44,845 bases of DNA from a virus. Where the stretch lies: IMG/VR virus record IMGVR_UViG_3300034257_000035, positions 1-44,845 of that record; one strand, 5' to 3'. This document shows, one piece after another, positions 1 to 9,233 of the stretch (position 1 is the first letter of the stretch; each line of letters starts with the position of its first letter). The notes beneath the pieces are model-generated. The model made no database searches. It saw nothing but the letters and a program-made list of their open reading frames with translations, and was not told where the DNA came from. Both the position numbers and the translations under genes were made by a program.

Positions 1-127
1 GGTGGACCAGCACGCGGCTGTATCGTCGCACCAAGACTGAGATCGCTTCAGGGGATACAACCGGGCTTTTGCGTGGTGATGAGTGCGATGGCTCAGGCGT
101 TTCGTATAACGCTTTGCGCCTGGCACG
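1..127. repeat. Left copy of 127-bp end overlap (circular contig)
   Basis: Bases 1-127 are identical to 44719-44845. The reading frame of the head morphogenesis gene runs unbroken from 44004 through the right copy into base 128 onward. A single overlap of exactly 127 bases is what a de Bruijn assembler with k=127 leaves on a circular contig, so this is most likely one locus written twice rather than a biological terminal repeat. Confidence 0.93.
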
Positions 128-527
128 CACCGAGATCCAGAAGGCGCATGCACTGGCCACGGACCGCATCATGGCGGCCCAGCCGTGGGTGGAGAAAGAG
201 AAGATCCACTTAAGTGCAGCTCATCCTGGAACGGACATCTGCGATGATGTTGTGCAGGGAGGGGAAAAAGGGGAGGGGGTTTACGACGTCGGAACAATCG
301 AATTGCCACTGCACCCGAATTGCCTGTGCTACAAGACCGCGGTGTTGATGAATGAAAAGGAATTCACATCAGGTTTGCGTGGCTGGCTGAATGGCACGAC
401 CACGTGGTCGGAGATGGATGATTATGCAGAGCTGGTGGGTGGTGATGTGAATGAGTCCATTTTGCCAAATGCGATCAACCTGGCGGTGTGGCTGTTCGGT
501 GAAGACCTGGAGAAGTGGCTGCAATGA
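1..527 (+). CDS. Phage head morphogenesis (minor capsid) protein, C-terminal part
   Basis: This is the 3' part of the gene that begins at 44004; joined across the circle it is 413 residues. The visible part has the hallmarks of SPP1 gp7/Mu gpF-like minor head proteins: an 'RTE' segment (LARTEIQKAH) followed by a CxxC/H-type end, 'HPNCLC'. Such proteins bind the portal inside the capsid and help early DNA ejection. The stop at 525-527 overlaps the ATG of the next gene. A GGGGAAAAAGGGGAGGGGG stretch at 263-281 may be a decayed copy of the interspersed palindromes found elsewhere. Confidence 0.85.
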   Translation, partial: WTSTRLYRRTKTEIASGDTTGLLRGDECDGSGVSYNALRLARTEIQKAHALATDRIMAAQPWVEKEKIHLSAAHPGTDICDDVVQGGEKGEGVYDVGTIELPLHPNCLCYKTAVLMNEKEFTSGLRGWLNGTTTWSEMDDYAELVGGDVNESILPNAINLAVWLFGEDLEKWLQ

Positions 528-940
528 GCCTCAGTGACGATATCAAAGCTGCGTTGGTTGCAGATGGCACGTTGAATACTCTGTTGACCGGTGGCATCTT
601 CAATGATGTGGAGGAGATCAGCAGGCAGAATACAGCGTCCGCGTTTGATGCGACCACGAAGGAGATCAAGCCGTGTGCGTTGATCAAGCATTCGACGGAA
701 GTCCCAACCGGTCCTTATCTAACGAGTGCGAGAACAACATTTGTGATCTATTTTTATCAGCGGGCAGGCTATGACGTGATCGAGCTTGCCATGGGATATG
801 CGTATGCGGACCTGAACGAAAAAAGGATTGGAACGAGGGTTTGGAATATTGAGTATGTAGGTGCGGTGTATCAACAGCGAGACCTGGGTCTTGATTGTCC
901 ACTAGGCTCACTGAGATTTATGGCTGTACGCCAACTATAA
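524..940 (+). CDS. Putative tail terminator / tail completion protein
   Basis: 138 residues from the ATG at 524, which overlaps the preceding stop (ATGA); an upstream in-frame GTG at 515 is less likely. It opens with a helix (SLSDDIKAALVADGTLNTLL) and then alternates beta strands (CALIKHS, TTFVIYFYQ), the size and pattern of tail terminator proteins such as lambda gpU or SPP1 gp17. Its place directly before the tail-tube protein supports that role, capping the tube and joining it to the head. The call rests on position, size and fold impression; no diagnostic motif is visible. Confidence 0.55.
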   Translation: MSLSDDIKAALVADGTLNTLLTGGIFNDVEEISRQNTASAFDATTKEIKPCALIKHSTEVPTGPYLTSARTTFVIYFYQRAGYDVIELAMGYAYADLNEKRIGTRVWNIEYVGAVYQQRDLGLDCPLGSLRFMAVRQL

Positions 941-950
941 GGAGAAAACT

Positions 951-1790
951 ATGACTGCAACACCTGGACAAAATGATAAACCGTTTGGATTGAAGGAAAT
1001 CATTATCGAGAACCTGGCTGGCACATTAAGAGTGTCCCTGCCAGCAGCACTGGAGCTCGGTTTTGAAGAGATGGTCGTCACTGGCGAGTTCTATGGCAAT
1101 GACGATCTGCAAGGCGTGGTGACACAGCCCATCGGTGTGAAAGGCACCTTCAAGCAGGGTGGCTATCCACTCAATGCCTTGTCGCTGATGACGGGTCATG
1201 ACTATGCCGTGGCCGGTTCCACACCGAACCAGGTGGCGACCCTGCAGGGCGATTCGTCCACGTATCCATATTTCAAGATCTATGGAAAATCGCTGGGTGA
1301 TGAAGGCGATGATATCCATGTGAAGATCTTCAAGGCGAAGCTGACCACCAGCCCGAAGGGTACTTTCAAGCGTGCGGAGTTCTTCATGCTTGAAACGGAA
1401 TTTACGGGCGTCAAGTTGGCTGGCAAAGCCTATGACGTGGTAGCCAACGAGACCACCACTGACCTGCCCGCTCTCTCAGGTTCACCGGCAGCCTTCACAC
1501 TGACACCTGTTCCTGCGGATGCTGCAACCGGTGTGGTCATCACAGCTAACGTTGTACTCACCTTCAGCAACGCGCTGGCATCTGGTGCTGAGAATGGCAT
1601 CATCCTGACCACCGCGGCGGGTGTGCCCATTGCTGTGGCACGCACGATCAACGGTGCGCGCACGGTTGTGACTCTCAACCCGACCGCCAGCCTGGGTGCG
1701 GCCACAGAGCACTTGGTGATCATCCCTGGTGTGACCGATGTATTTGGCCAGACCCTGGCAGACACGGTCATCAATTTCACGACTGCGTAG
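951..1790 (+). CDS. Major tail (tube) protein with C-terminal Ig-like domain
   Basis: 279 residues, preceded by a good ribosome site (AAGGAG). Residues about 1-185 form the tube domain, following the terminator gene and preceding the chaperone pair as in other siphophages. Residues about 186-279 are a separate bacterial Ig-like (Big_5/SbsA type) domain, seen in 'TPVPADAATGVVITANVVL', 'LTFSNAL' and the closing 'GVTDVFGQTL'. Such add-on domains decorate tail tubes, as in lambda gpV, and probably touch carbohydrate surfaces. The tube call is from order and length; the Ig-like call is from motif. Confidence 0.75.
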   Translation: MTATPGQNDKPFGLKEIIIENLAGTLRVSLPAALELGFEEMVVTGEFYGNDDLQGVVTQPIGVKGTFKQGGYPLNALSLMTGHDYAVAGSTPNQVATLQGDSSTYPYFKIYGKSLGDEGDDIHVKIFKAKLTTSPKGTFKRAEFFMLETEFTGVKLAGKAYDVVANETTTDLPALSGSPAAFTLTPVPADAATGVVITANVVLTFSNALASGAENGIILTTAAGVPIAVARTINGARTVVTLNPTASLGAATEHLVIIPGVTDVFGQTLADTVINFTTA

Positions 1791-1820
1791 TCTCCACTCC
1801 TTTGGCGTTCAGCTCTTCCC

Positions 1821-1870
1821 ACCTCACCCCTAACCCCTCTCCTCTAAGGAGAGGGGGAGGGAGCTAGGAG
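1821..1870. repeat. Interspersed palindrome (GGAGAGGGG type), intergenic
   Basis: The arms CCCCTCTCC (1834-1842) and GGAGAGGGG (1848-1856) form a perfect 9-bp stem with loop TCTAA, after the common lead-in 'CCTCACCCCTAA' and before 'GAGGGAGCTAGGAG'. It fills the gap between the tail-tube and chaperone genes, and its tail supplies the GGAG ribosome site for 1875. It belongs to the dispersed family described in the findings. Confidence 0.85.
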
Positions 1871-1874
1871 AATT

Positions 1875-2324
1875 ATGTCAAAAAAGAATGGTACAGATGC
1901 ACTGAACCAATCGGTGCAGGCGAAACGCTTTAATTTGGCTGAGTGGCGTGTGAGTATGGCACGCCCACATGATCTGGTATTACCCAGCGGATTAGAAGTT
2001 AAGGTGCGCGATATATCCCTGGTTGATCTACTCTTAGCGGGTGAAATCCCCAACACACTTGAGAGCTTTGGTGATATTCCAGATGTAACGAAACCAAATG
2101 AAATCAGCAGAGAGCAAATTGAAAAATCATCAGACATAATGAATATGGTAGTTACTGCTGTTTTGCTTGAGCCAAAGGTAGGCGATACACCCGATGAGAC
2201 GCATGTGACATTGGCTGAATTACGGTTCGCTGATAAAAACTATATCCTTGAATACGTCAATCGGGATGCAAACGCGGTGCGTCCCTTTCGCGAAGGAACC
2301 ACGGAACCTGCTCAGGCTGCATAA
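1875..2324 (+). CDS. Tail assembly chaperone, upstream part (gpG-like)
   Basis: 149 residues between the tail-tube and tape-measure genes, the standard place of the gpG/gpGT chaperone pair that coats the tape measure during tail assembly. The protein is acidic toward its end and has no catalytic motif. Its 3' end overlaps the next open frame (to 2574) by about 75 bases in another phase, and that frame has no convincing start of its own, so a programmed frameshift product is expected. Family membership comes from context, size and the overlapping frame. Confidence 0.7.
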   Translation: MSKKNGTDALNQSVQAKRFNLAEWRVSMARPHDLVLPSGLEVKVRDISLVDLLLAGEIPNTLESFGDIPDVTKPNEISREQIEKSSDIMNMVVTAVLLEPKVGDTPDETHVTLAELRFADKNYILEYVNRDANAVRPFREGTTEPAQAA

Positions 2325-2574
2325 CCAGGCTGAGGCGTATGGAAAACTGCCTAGCGAGATCATGCACCTTGAAACCGATTGGGGTGCGTGGCAGTTGAAT
2401 GAGATCACGCTGATGGTTGGCAGACGCGTCCAGAAGAATGTGGACGATGGCAGGGATGCGTTCTATGGGTTCAGCGGTCAGCGCTCAGCGGTTAGCAACC
2501 GACTTGCGAGTTATCGAAGCATAAAAGGCAAAGTGACGAAAAAGGTCAAGGTCAAATCTGATGGTACATGGTGA
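2284..2574 (+). CDS. Tail assembly chaperone, frameshifted extension (gpT-like)
   Basis: This frame is open through the overlap with the upstream chaperone and continues to 2574, with 'YGKLPSEIMHLETDWGAW' and a charged, Lys-rich end typical of the T part of G-T chaperones. No ATG with a ribosome site opens it. It lies in the +1 (equivalently -2) phase relative to 1875-2324. The clearest slip point is CGT CCC TTT C at 2280-2289, where tRNA-Pro on CCC could re-pair with CCT one base on. The start given is the first re-paired codon. The frameshift is inferred, not shown. Confidence 0.6.
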   Translation, partial: PFAKEPRNLLRLHNQAEAYGKLPSEIMHLETDWGAWQLNEITLMVGRRVQKNVDDGRDAFYGFSGQRSAVSNRLASYRSIKGKVTKKVKVKSDGTW

Positions 2575-2577
2575 TGC

Positions 2578-4413
2578 ATGGCAATAAATCTTGGAAGTGC
2601 ATACGGAAAAGTTAGCCTTGATGTAAAGGGTTTGCTGACTGGTGTTGCCAGCGCCAAGTCTGGTATTAATTCGCTGCACGAATCTGCCGTGAAATTAGGG
2701 GCACAGATGAAAGATGTTGGGCAAAAGATGACCATTGGTTTGACTTTGCCCATTTTAGCGTTGGGAGCTGCATCTATAAAAATGGCTTCCGACATGGTGG
2801 AAACAAAGAGCAAAGTTAAAGTCGTTTTTGGTGAGATGACTGATGATGTGATGAAGTGGTCTGAGGGTTCGTCGAAAAGTATGCAGCTCTCACAACAAGA
2901 GGCTCTTGAAGCAGCGGCGACCTTTGGGAATCTGTTCGTTGCGATGAAGATCGGAAAACAAGACGCTGCGGAGATGTCCACAGTGCTGGTTCAGTTGGCC
3001 GCTGACTTGGGATCAATCAATAATATCGATCCATCTGTTGTGCTGGTGAAGTTAAAATCAGGTATTGTCGGTGAAACGGAAGCGGTGCGTGATTTAGGTA
3101 TTGATTTACGCATGATTGTCGTGGAAGCTAAAGCGGCGGAAATGGGCTTCAAAGAACTGAATGGACAATTTTCCCAGGGAGATCTAATTGCTGCGCGCTA
3201 TGCCATTATTTTAGAACAAACAAAAGTTGCCCAAGGGGACATTGCAAGGACAGGTGGGGAATTGGCAGGGCAAATGCGCACGCTGAATGCGCAATGGAAA
3301 GATGCCCTGGCAATTCTAGGGCAGAATTTATTGCCGATCGCTTTGAAATTTGTCACCATGCTCAATAACATGCTGGAAGCATTCAACAAGATGTCACCAT
3401 TTCAACAAAAGGTCATAATCGGGTTTTTGGCATTGGTCGCGATCATTGGTCCGCTGTTAATAGTGTTCGGAACTTTATTGCCGATGATCCATCTTACGAC
3501 CAGAAGTATAAATCCGCTTTCAGGTGGCATATTTGGATTGGTATTTAGTCTTGTCAAACTTCTTGCGGTGCTTTCCATCGTTGTGAAGGTACTGGCATTT
3601 TTAGGCGTTTCGACTGGTCCCGTCGGTGCTGGAATTCTGGGATTGAACGCGGCAGTTGTGGGTGTTGGTGGATCGATCCTTGCTGCGTTGGCTCCGGTCC
3701 TGTTTCTTCTGCTCACGATCGCGGGCGTAATTGCGTGGTGGGCGGTTGCATGGAAGATCAACCTATTCTATATTCGCGATACCGTAGCTTCGACCGTGAG
3801 GATTATCAAAGCCTTGTGGGGTGCGTTGACTGCGTTCCTGCGTGGCGATACGGAGGAAGCGATGGAGTTTTTGCAGGCTGCCTTCGACGCGTTCGGTGAG
3901 CATGTCAATCTGATTTTCATGAAGGTGTTTGGCATCAAAGATGCGTGGGCAAAGTTTTTTGATTTTATGCGGGATGCGTTGGGCAAGACCGTATCTTTCA
4001 TTGTCAAGACTTTCACCAACATGGACTGGTCGCTGGTGGGAAAATCTATTTTGTCGGGCATTGCCAATGGAATGCTGTTGGGCTTGCCCACGTTGTTAAT
4101 AACTGCGGGGCGTGTCGCCACTTCGGTGCTGGCAGAGATCAAGAAGTCTTTGGGCATCAGTTCACCATCTACAGAAGCGATGAAGCTGGGGGCGTTCACG
4201 GCGCAGGGTTTCATGCTGGGAATGCAGACCATGAACCCTGATGATATTGCGCGTTCATTGACCCGACCGATCACGAATAACAGCAATTCACAAAATCAAA
4301 CCATCGTTCAAAATTTTTCAACTGGTCTCAGCTTGAAGCAAGTCCGCGCGATGATCGATACCAAGGTGGATGCGCTTGCGAATGAATTGATTAACAATTT
4401 GGGAGGTGCTTAG
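2578..4413 (+). CDS. Tail tape measure protein
   Basis: 611 residues, the largest gene after the chaperone pair. It begins with a Gly/Ala/Lys-rich helical region, has a core with repeated amphipathic helices, several long hydrophobic stretches near residues 270-400 (such as 'FLALVAIIGPLLIVFGTLL'), and an Ala-rich end, the pattern of phage tape measures. At roughly 0.15 nm per residue the tail would be about 90 nm. The stop lies one base before the ribosome site region of the next gene's ATG at 4415. Identity is firm from position and composition. Confidence 0.85.
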   Translation: MAINLGSAYGKVSLDVKGLLTGVASAKSGINSLHESAVKLGAQMKDVGQKMTIGLTLPILALGAASIKMASDMVETKSKVKVVFGEMTDDVMKWSEGSSKSMQLSQQEALEAAATFGNLFVAMKIGKQDAAEMSTVLVQLAADLGSINNIDPSVVLVKLKSGIVGETEAVRDLGIDLRMIVVEAKAAEMGFKELNGQFSQGDLIAARYAIILEQTKVAQGDIARTGGELAGQMRTLNAQWKDALAILGQNLLPIALKFVTMLNNMLEAFNKMSPFQQKVIIGFLALVAIIGPLLIVFGTLLPMIHLTTRSINPLSGGIFGLVFSLVKLLAVLSIVVKVLAFLGVSTGPVGAGILGLNAAVVGVGGSILAALAPVLFLLLTIAGVIAWWAVAWKINLFYIRDTVASTVRIIKALWGALTAFLRGDTEEAMEFLQAAFDAFGEHVNLIFMKVFGIKDAWAKFFDFMRDALGKTVSFIVKTFTNMDWSLVGKSILSGIANGMLLGLPTLLITAGRVATSVLAEIKKSLGISSPSTEAMKLGAFTAQGFMLGMQTMNPDDIARSLTRPITNNSNSQNQTIVQNFSTGLSLKQVRAMIDTKVDALANELINNLGGA

Positions 4414-4414
4414 C

Positions 4415-4786
4415 ATGGCTGAGTTTGAAATTGGCACAACACAAGTTGGAATGACAAACATCGAATCTCTGGCGACGCCGGTTCCACTGCCACAGTTTGA
4501 TTACCTGCCCTTCGCACGTGTGGTCAATCTCGGAAGCGGAGGGACACGTGGTGTGGGGTCTCCTGTGGCAACATGGACGTTCGGATTGCTTTCCATCCAG
4601 GAATATAACCAGTTGAGAACCTTCTGCGCGGGCGCATCAGCAGTTGTATATATTCGCACCCGGGTGGACGATGATACCTATGACGATTTTCAGGCAAAGA
4701 TGATCTGGCCCAACGAGGGGCAAGGCCGTTGGTTTGGCAATAGAAAAAATTTCGTGATCACATTTCGAAATCTAGTGGCGGTATAA
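4415..4786 (+). CDS. Distal tail / minor tail protein
   Basis: 123 residues starting at the ATG behind GGGAGG at 4401-4406. It is mostly beta (FEIGTTQVG, ATWTFGLLS, VVYIRTRVDDDTYDDF) and ends 'NFVITFRNLVAV'. Between tape measure and the large tail-tip protein, such genes usually encode tail-tip or distal tail pieces. No diagnostic motif is seen. Confidence 0.5.
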   Translation: MAEFEIGTTQVGMTNIESLATPVPLPQFDYLPFARVVNLGSGGTRGVGSPVATWTFGLLSIQEYNQLRTFCAGASAVVYIRTRVDDDTYDDFQAKMIWPNEGQGRWFGNRKNFVITFRNLVAV

Positions 4787-4787
4787 G

Positions 4788-7742
4788 ATGGCACGTGCCC
4801 TCACCGGCCCTGAGCTCACACTTCTCCGCTCGAATGGACCATGGAGTAAATTGTATTTGGCGATCCTAAAGCCAAATACGATCTATACAGCGCGGCTGGC
4901 ATCCCTGCCTGGCTCCACTGACCTGGTGTATGAGATCACCTTCACATCTGGCTCTGGCACTTTGGCTGATGTGAAGCCTGGCATGACGCTTTATGTGGGC
5001 TCCACTTTAGGAGCGTATGACCTGGGCATGTGCTGCATCCGGAAGAACCCGATCAGCGGGACTTTTTATATCAGGCTTACGAGTGCGATCGTTTGGCAGG
5101 GCAGTTGTTATCTCACAGTTGTGGATGACTTCGAACTGTGGGCGAAACATGCGATCCTTGTAGATGATGAGCTGATCATGGATGTGGACGTGGCTTACAG
5201 TGATCAGCATGAAGATTTCAACCCTGTGCCCATTCTGGGATCTCACGCGGTTGCTAAATTAGAGAGTGCAACAGTCGATGTGCAATTGGGGCCAGAAGAT
5301 GGAGATGCATCCTGGGTGATTGGTTCCACCATATCTTCAATTCTCTGGGTGATCCCTGATGCAGTCAGCATCGATGACGCTACAAACGCAAGACCGATTG
5401 CAACGTTCGACAGTGTTGGCAATCATGTGGCTTATTGCACTGTGACCGCTGCGAATGGTAAGACCACAACAGGCGTTAGACAAGTTTTTATTTGGGATGA
5501 TGAAAATCCACCGGCGACGGTGTTTCAACTGGCTCAGGCAGTGGCAGATTATCAAACGGGTGGATGGATGTTCGATCTCGTGATGGAAGCTGAAGCCAGC
5601 CTGAGCGAGATCCGTGATCGATCATTGGTTGCCCTCTTCGCTGAGGATATTTATGGGATCCCGCCTAATCAAGTGTTTCAGTCCATCGGTCCGCTGGAGG
5701 GACGCGAGAATATTGTTTGTGTGGGCCGCATCATGGGAGAGAGCATTCGCTGGGACCGTGAATCGGGTCTGGTCCATTTCACGGTGCAGGGCGCACACCA
5801 TTTCCTTAATAAGATCAAAGGATTCCCCATCGAGTTATCTTTTGTCACTGGGCTGGCAGCTGCGTGGTCCGAGATGCCCGTCATGACCGTGGACCGTGTG
5901 CTCTTTCATCTTTTGTACTGGCATTCGACTGTAATCGAGACGATGGATTTTTATCCCACGAATGACACAAATTATTTGCCTGAAGGAAAGTCCATGGCTT
6001 CGATGGTCTGGGGGCAGATGCTGGATATCGCCATGAGCAGGCTGGTGGCGTCTCCAGGCGTGGACCGCTTTGGAAGATTGTTCGTTGAGATCGATCCGCA
6101 GATGGTGCCTGAAGCGGACCGTGACTGGCCAACCGTGATGGCGCTGACCGATGATGACTGGCAGGAAGGCATTGACCTGCAGCGCGTGATCGTGAACGAT
6201 GTTTCGCTCATCAGGCTTTCCACGCACCAGGTGAATTCATCGGGCGTGACTGCAACGCTTTACAGCCTTTCGCCCGGGCACACACCGATGCGACATGGCG
6301 AGCCTGAGATGGCAGACCGACTCCTGGCAGCCTCACAGAGCGACGCAAATTCAAAAGCGGGACTGTTGATGGGGTGGCGCACCAATCAGTTCCCTGATGT
6401 GCCTATGGTGCTGGCTCAGAACAACCGCATGATCGATCTGTGGCCAAGGCAGTTCTGCGCGCTGGCCATGCAAACCACAGACAACCCGCGTGAGGTGGCA
6501 TTCGATGGCAACCTGATCCCGCGGCGCATTACATTTTTATTTGATGGCGACATTGGATATCTGCATGCAGAACTCAACTTCGAAGCTGAGACCTTCGAGC
6601 AGATCTCGGTGGATGGTGATATCCCTGATCTGGATGGCCTGGACATCTCGTTCCCACCGGAACCAGAACTACCTCCGTTACCTGATTTCCCGATCCTTCT
6701 ACCTGGTGATGGCCCCAAGATAGGACCCAAACGGGTTCTCTTCCACGATCCATCAAAAGGCTTCATTTACTGCAAAAATTTTTATGAGGATTCCACTAAA
6801 ACCCTGTATGCGACGGTCAATTCTGGTCTGAGCGCAGATCAAAGGGCGTTTGCCAATTTCATGTTCATCTGCCCGAATGGGGCTTTCTATGTCGGAAGAA
6901 TTCGAGCAGTGGATGATAGCAACTATACGACCAGCCCGCCATTCATTGCGCGTGCGCCCTTCATTGGTGCAACGTTCACGATCCTATATGATGAGCCAGC
7001 CATGCGCCCGTCGCCCTTCGCGGGGAAACAGTGGGGATTATTCGCAGTAGCGCACAACCCGCTTCTCTCTGAAAAAGTGGCGTTCATTATGGGGACGGTG
7101 AATGAAAACAAAAAGTTTTGGATAGGCTCAGGCAGTTCTTTTGCTCCCACCATAGATGCTGATCCGACAAGCTTTTTCCCTGGCGGGTTATCTTTTGGGA
7201 AAGGCTATTGGCTCTATACCCGCGATGATGTTTGGGCCACAGCCACACCCGATGGAACTTCGTCACCTGCCAGCGGGACTGAGAGTATCGACGATCTATA
7301 TCAAGACGTTCCTTTTGTCAGTCACGTCAGAGCCAGCACAACAGGACGCACATTTCACACAAAACCAGGCGGAGGCGGGTTGGTCGTTGCTGAGGACAAT
7401 CTTTCCAGCATCACAACGATCACCGATGCTGACTTCCCCGACGGTCCTGGCTTTGCCTGTGACCCCACTGGAAATTATCTGATGACACGTTACGGAGCAG
7501 GGGCGCGCGGCAAATCTTCTGACGCCGGCGCAACCTGGGCGACCATGGGAAGTTTGCCCGTTGGGATCTGGACGTTTCAATATGCGGGTGACGCGGGAGT
7601 AGAATCTCGTTGGATCGCAGCGGGAGCAGTGATCAGATACACACCGGACTTTGGCGTGACCTGGGAGAATAAAGAATCAAGCAGCCTCAACCAGATCACT
7701 TTTTTTCCTGAGATCGATATGATCCGGGTTGTGGAATTTTAA
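4788..7742 (+). CDS. Large tail-tip protein with C-terminal Asp-box propeller-like region
   Basis: 984 residues, the longest protein here. The N-terminal two-thirds read as tail-hub/host-specificity type sequence. A Pro-rich linker (FPPEPELPPLPDFP) sits near residue 620. The last third contains two Asp-box (BNR) motifs of the form S/T-x-D-x-G-x-T-W: 'SSDAGATW' and 'TPDFGVTW', with other beta-propeller-like stretches around them. Asp-box propellers are typical of glycan-binding and sialidase-like proteins, so this end may bind or trim host surface glycans; no glycosidase active site was identified. It overlaps nothing and is followed at once by the fibre gene. Confidence 0.7.
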   Translation: MARALTGPELTLLRSNGPWSKLYLAILKPNTIYTARLASLPGSTDLVYEITFTSGSGTLADVKPGMTLYVGSTLGAYDLGMCCIRKNPISGTFYIRLTSAIVWQGSCYLTVVDDFELWAKHAILVDDELIMDVDVAYSDQHEDFNPVPILGSHAVAKLESATVDVQLGPEDGDASWVIGSTISSILWVIPDAVSIDDATNARPIATFDSVGNHVAYCTVTAANGKTTTGVRQVFIWDDENPPATVFQLAQAVADYQTGGWMFDLVMEAEASLSEIRDRSLVALFAEDIYGIPPNQVFQSIGPLEGRENIVCVGRIMGESIRWDRESGLVHFTVQGAHHFLNKIKGFPIELSFVTGLAAAWSEMPVMTVDRVLFHLLYWHSTVIETMDFYPTNDTNYLPEGKSMASMVWGQMLDIAMSRLVASPGVDRFGRLFVEIDPQMVPEADRDWPTVMALTDDDWQEGIDLQRVIVNDVSLIRLSTHQVNSSGVTATLYSLSPGHTPMRHGEPEMADRLLAASQSDANSKAGLLMGWRTNQFPDVPMVLAQNNRMIDLWPRQFCALAMQTTDNPREVAFDGNLIPRRITFLFDGDIGYLHAELNFEAETFEQISVDGDIPDLDGLDISFPPEPELPPLPDFPILLPGDGPKIGPKRVLFHDPSKGFIYCKNFYEDSTKTLYATVNSGLSADQRAFANFMFICPNGAFYVGRIRAVDDSNYTTSPPFIARAPFIGATFTILYDEPAMRPSPFAGKQWGLFAVAHNPLLSEKVAFIMGTVNENKKFWIGSGSSFAPTIDADPTSFFPGGLSFGKGYWLYTRDDVWATATPDGTSSPASGTESIDDLYQDVPFVSHVRASTTGRTFHTKPGGGGLVVAEDNLSSITTITDADFPDGPGFACDPTGNYLMTRYGAGARGKSSDAGATWATMGSLPVGIWTFQYAGDAGVESRWIAAGAVIRYTPDFGVTWENKESSSLNQITFFPEIDMIRVVEF

Positions 7743-7743
7743 G

Positions 7744-8817
7744 ATGGCGCCACGAACAAACTCACGCTTGCGAAAAGTTTTGAAGCAGGTCCAGAAGCCA
7801 CAGACGGGCTGGCTGGATGTCTCCCCTGCGACCATTGGCAAGGCGGATGGGACCATATCCGCTGGCACGAATGGCCTGATCTGGGTGCATAATATTTTGA
7901 ATGGGCAGGATAATACCGTCTATAACTTTGTTGTGCCAAATCGATTCGGACTGCAGGTGGACGTGGGCAGGCGGGTGGATCAGCCTGGTCTGTGGCAGGT
8001 GAAAGGCGCGCTCGAAACATTCGCTGCGCCTGCAGGTGGGACATCCGTTCCATACCATGCCGAGCAGCATCAGTTCCCTCATGGCGACACGCTTTATATC
8101 AACCGGAAGCAGATCATTCCGCTGACAGTGTTGGTGTCAGACGCGGCGGGCTTCATCGTGCAGGTATACGGTTCAACGGTCCGCACTGCAACGGGCATCG
8201 CCAGGATCAGCACACAAGCCGTGGATCTCTCTTCGTATCTTCCAACCACTGGAGCAGTTTACGTTTCCATTGAATCAGATGATGATGGCGTGTTGGCTGT
8301 GAATGCAGGCACTGGGTTCGCAGCACCGGCGATCGCCACCGTGGATGATATCCCTGTGCCTGCGGCTGGAAAATATATGATCGCTTTTATCCTTCTGTGG
8401 GAGGGGATGGAAGAGTTGAAGGATGAGCAGATCGTTGTGCCTTTCCCGCTGGCCACCGATTATTCAGGGTTGTCAGGTCACAATCACAATATCGTCTATG
8501 TGCGAAAGTTCATTGGCAAGACCGCTGCGCCAACGGTGGACGATGATATTTCATTGGGCTACATCATTGGCGACGTGTGGATGGACGAAACCAACGACAA
8601 GAGTTATCAGCTATTCGATAGCACGGATGGCGCTGCGGTGTGGGAGGAACTGACGGGATCGGGCGGCAGTGGTGCATGGGGAGCGATTACTGGCACTCTG
8701 TCGGATCAGACGGATCTGCAGGCGGAGCTGGATGGAAAAGCAGATCTTGCCCATATACATACCATTGCTCACAGTCCTGCTGACAAAGTATTCATGAACC
8801 AGAATTTTACTATCTAG
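7744..8817 (+). CDS. Tail fibre protein
   Basis: 357 residues from the ATG at 7744, directly after the stop at 7742. The middle is beta-rich. Near the end it has 'WGAITGTLSDQTDLQAELDGKADLAH', a classic trimeric-fibre neck found just before tip domains in many siphophages (long runs shortened here to the key words 'ITGTLSDQTDL' and 'LDGKADLAH'). It probably forms the receptor-reaching fibre together with the next two genes. The short end after the neck suggests the tip is supplied by another protein. Confidence 0.75.
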   Translation: MAPRTNSRLRKVLKQVQKPQTGWLDVSPATIGKADGTISAGTNGLIWVHNILNGQDNTVYNFVVPNRFGLQVDVGRRVDQPGLWQVKGALETFAAPAGGTSVPYHAEQHQFPHGDTLYINRKQIIPLTVLVSDAAGFIVQVYGSTVRTATGIARISTQAVDLSSYLPTTGAVYVSIESDDDGVLAVNAGTGFAAPAIATVDDIPVPAAGKYMIAFILLWEGMEELKDEQIVVPFPLATDYSGLSGHNHNIVYVRKFIGKTAAPTVDDDISLGYIIGDVWMDETNDKSYQLFDSTDGAAVWEELTGSGGSGAWGAITGTLSDQTDLQAELDGKADLAHIHTIAHSPADKVFMNQNFTI

Positions 8818-8826
8818 GAGAATGAC

Positions 8827-9222
8827 ATGACTGCCAACCTAAATCCCATTTTCCCACTTACTCCTGTGATAGGACTCGCACAGGTCACTGCTGCCAATGC
8901 CAATAGAGATGGCACAGGAACAATCGTTGCTGTGCTTACAGGCGCAACTGATGGCACACGTATTCATAGGATTACTATTCATGCCGCAGTGACCACCACC
9001 CTTGGAACTGTAAGGCTTTTCATAACAGGGGGTGGCGTCACACGCTTGTGGAAGGAAATTGCGATCCTGGCTGTGACTGTCAGTGCATCGGTTGCAGGTC
9101 ACGAAGAAATACTGGAATTGTTTGGGGAGTCTGCTTTACATTTACCGAGTGGCTACATTCTCTCGGCTTCCACTCATAATGCCGAGGCAATCAATGTGAT
9201 TGCCGAAGGTGCAAATTACTAA
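8827..9222 (+). CDS. Phage structural protein, probably fibre-associated
   Basis: 131 residues behind a clear TAGGAG site. It is beta-rich and low in charge, with repeated Thr/Ala segments (LTGATDGTRIHRITIHAA, TVRLFITGG). Proteins of this look and size lie among tail fibre genes in many phages and environmental contigs. I recognise the style but not an experimentally defined family. It lies between two fibre genes, in the same transcript. Confidence 0.5.
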   Translation: MTANLNPIFPLTPVIGLAQVTAANANRDGTGTIVAVLTGATDGTRIHRITIHAAVTTTLGTVRLFITGGGVTRLWKEIAILAVTVSASVAGHEEILELFGESALHLPSGYILSASTHNAEAINVIAEGANY

Positions 9223-9233
9223 GGAGATGCATA

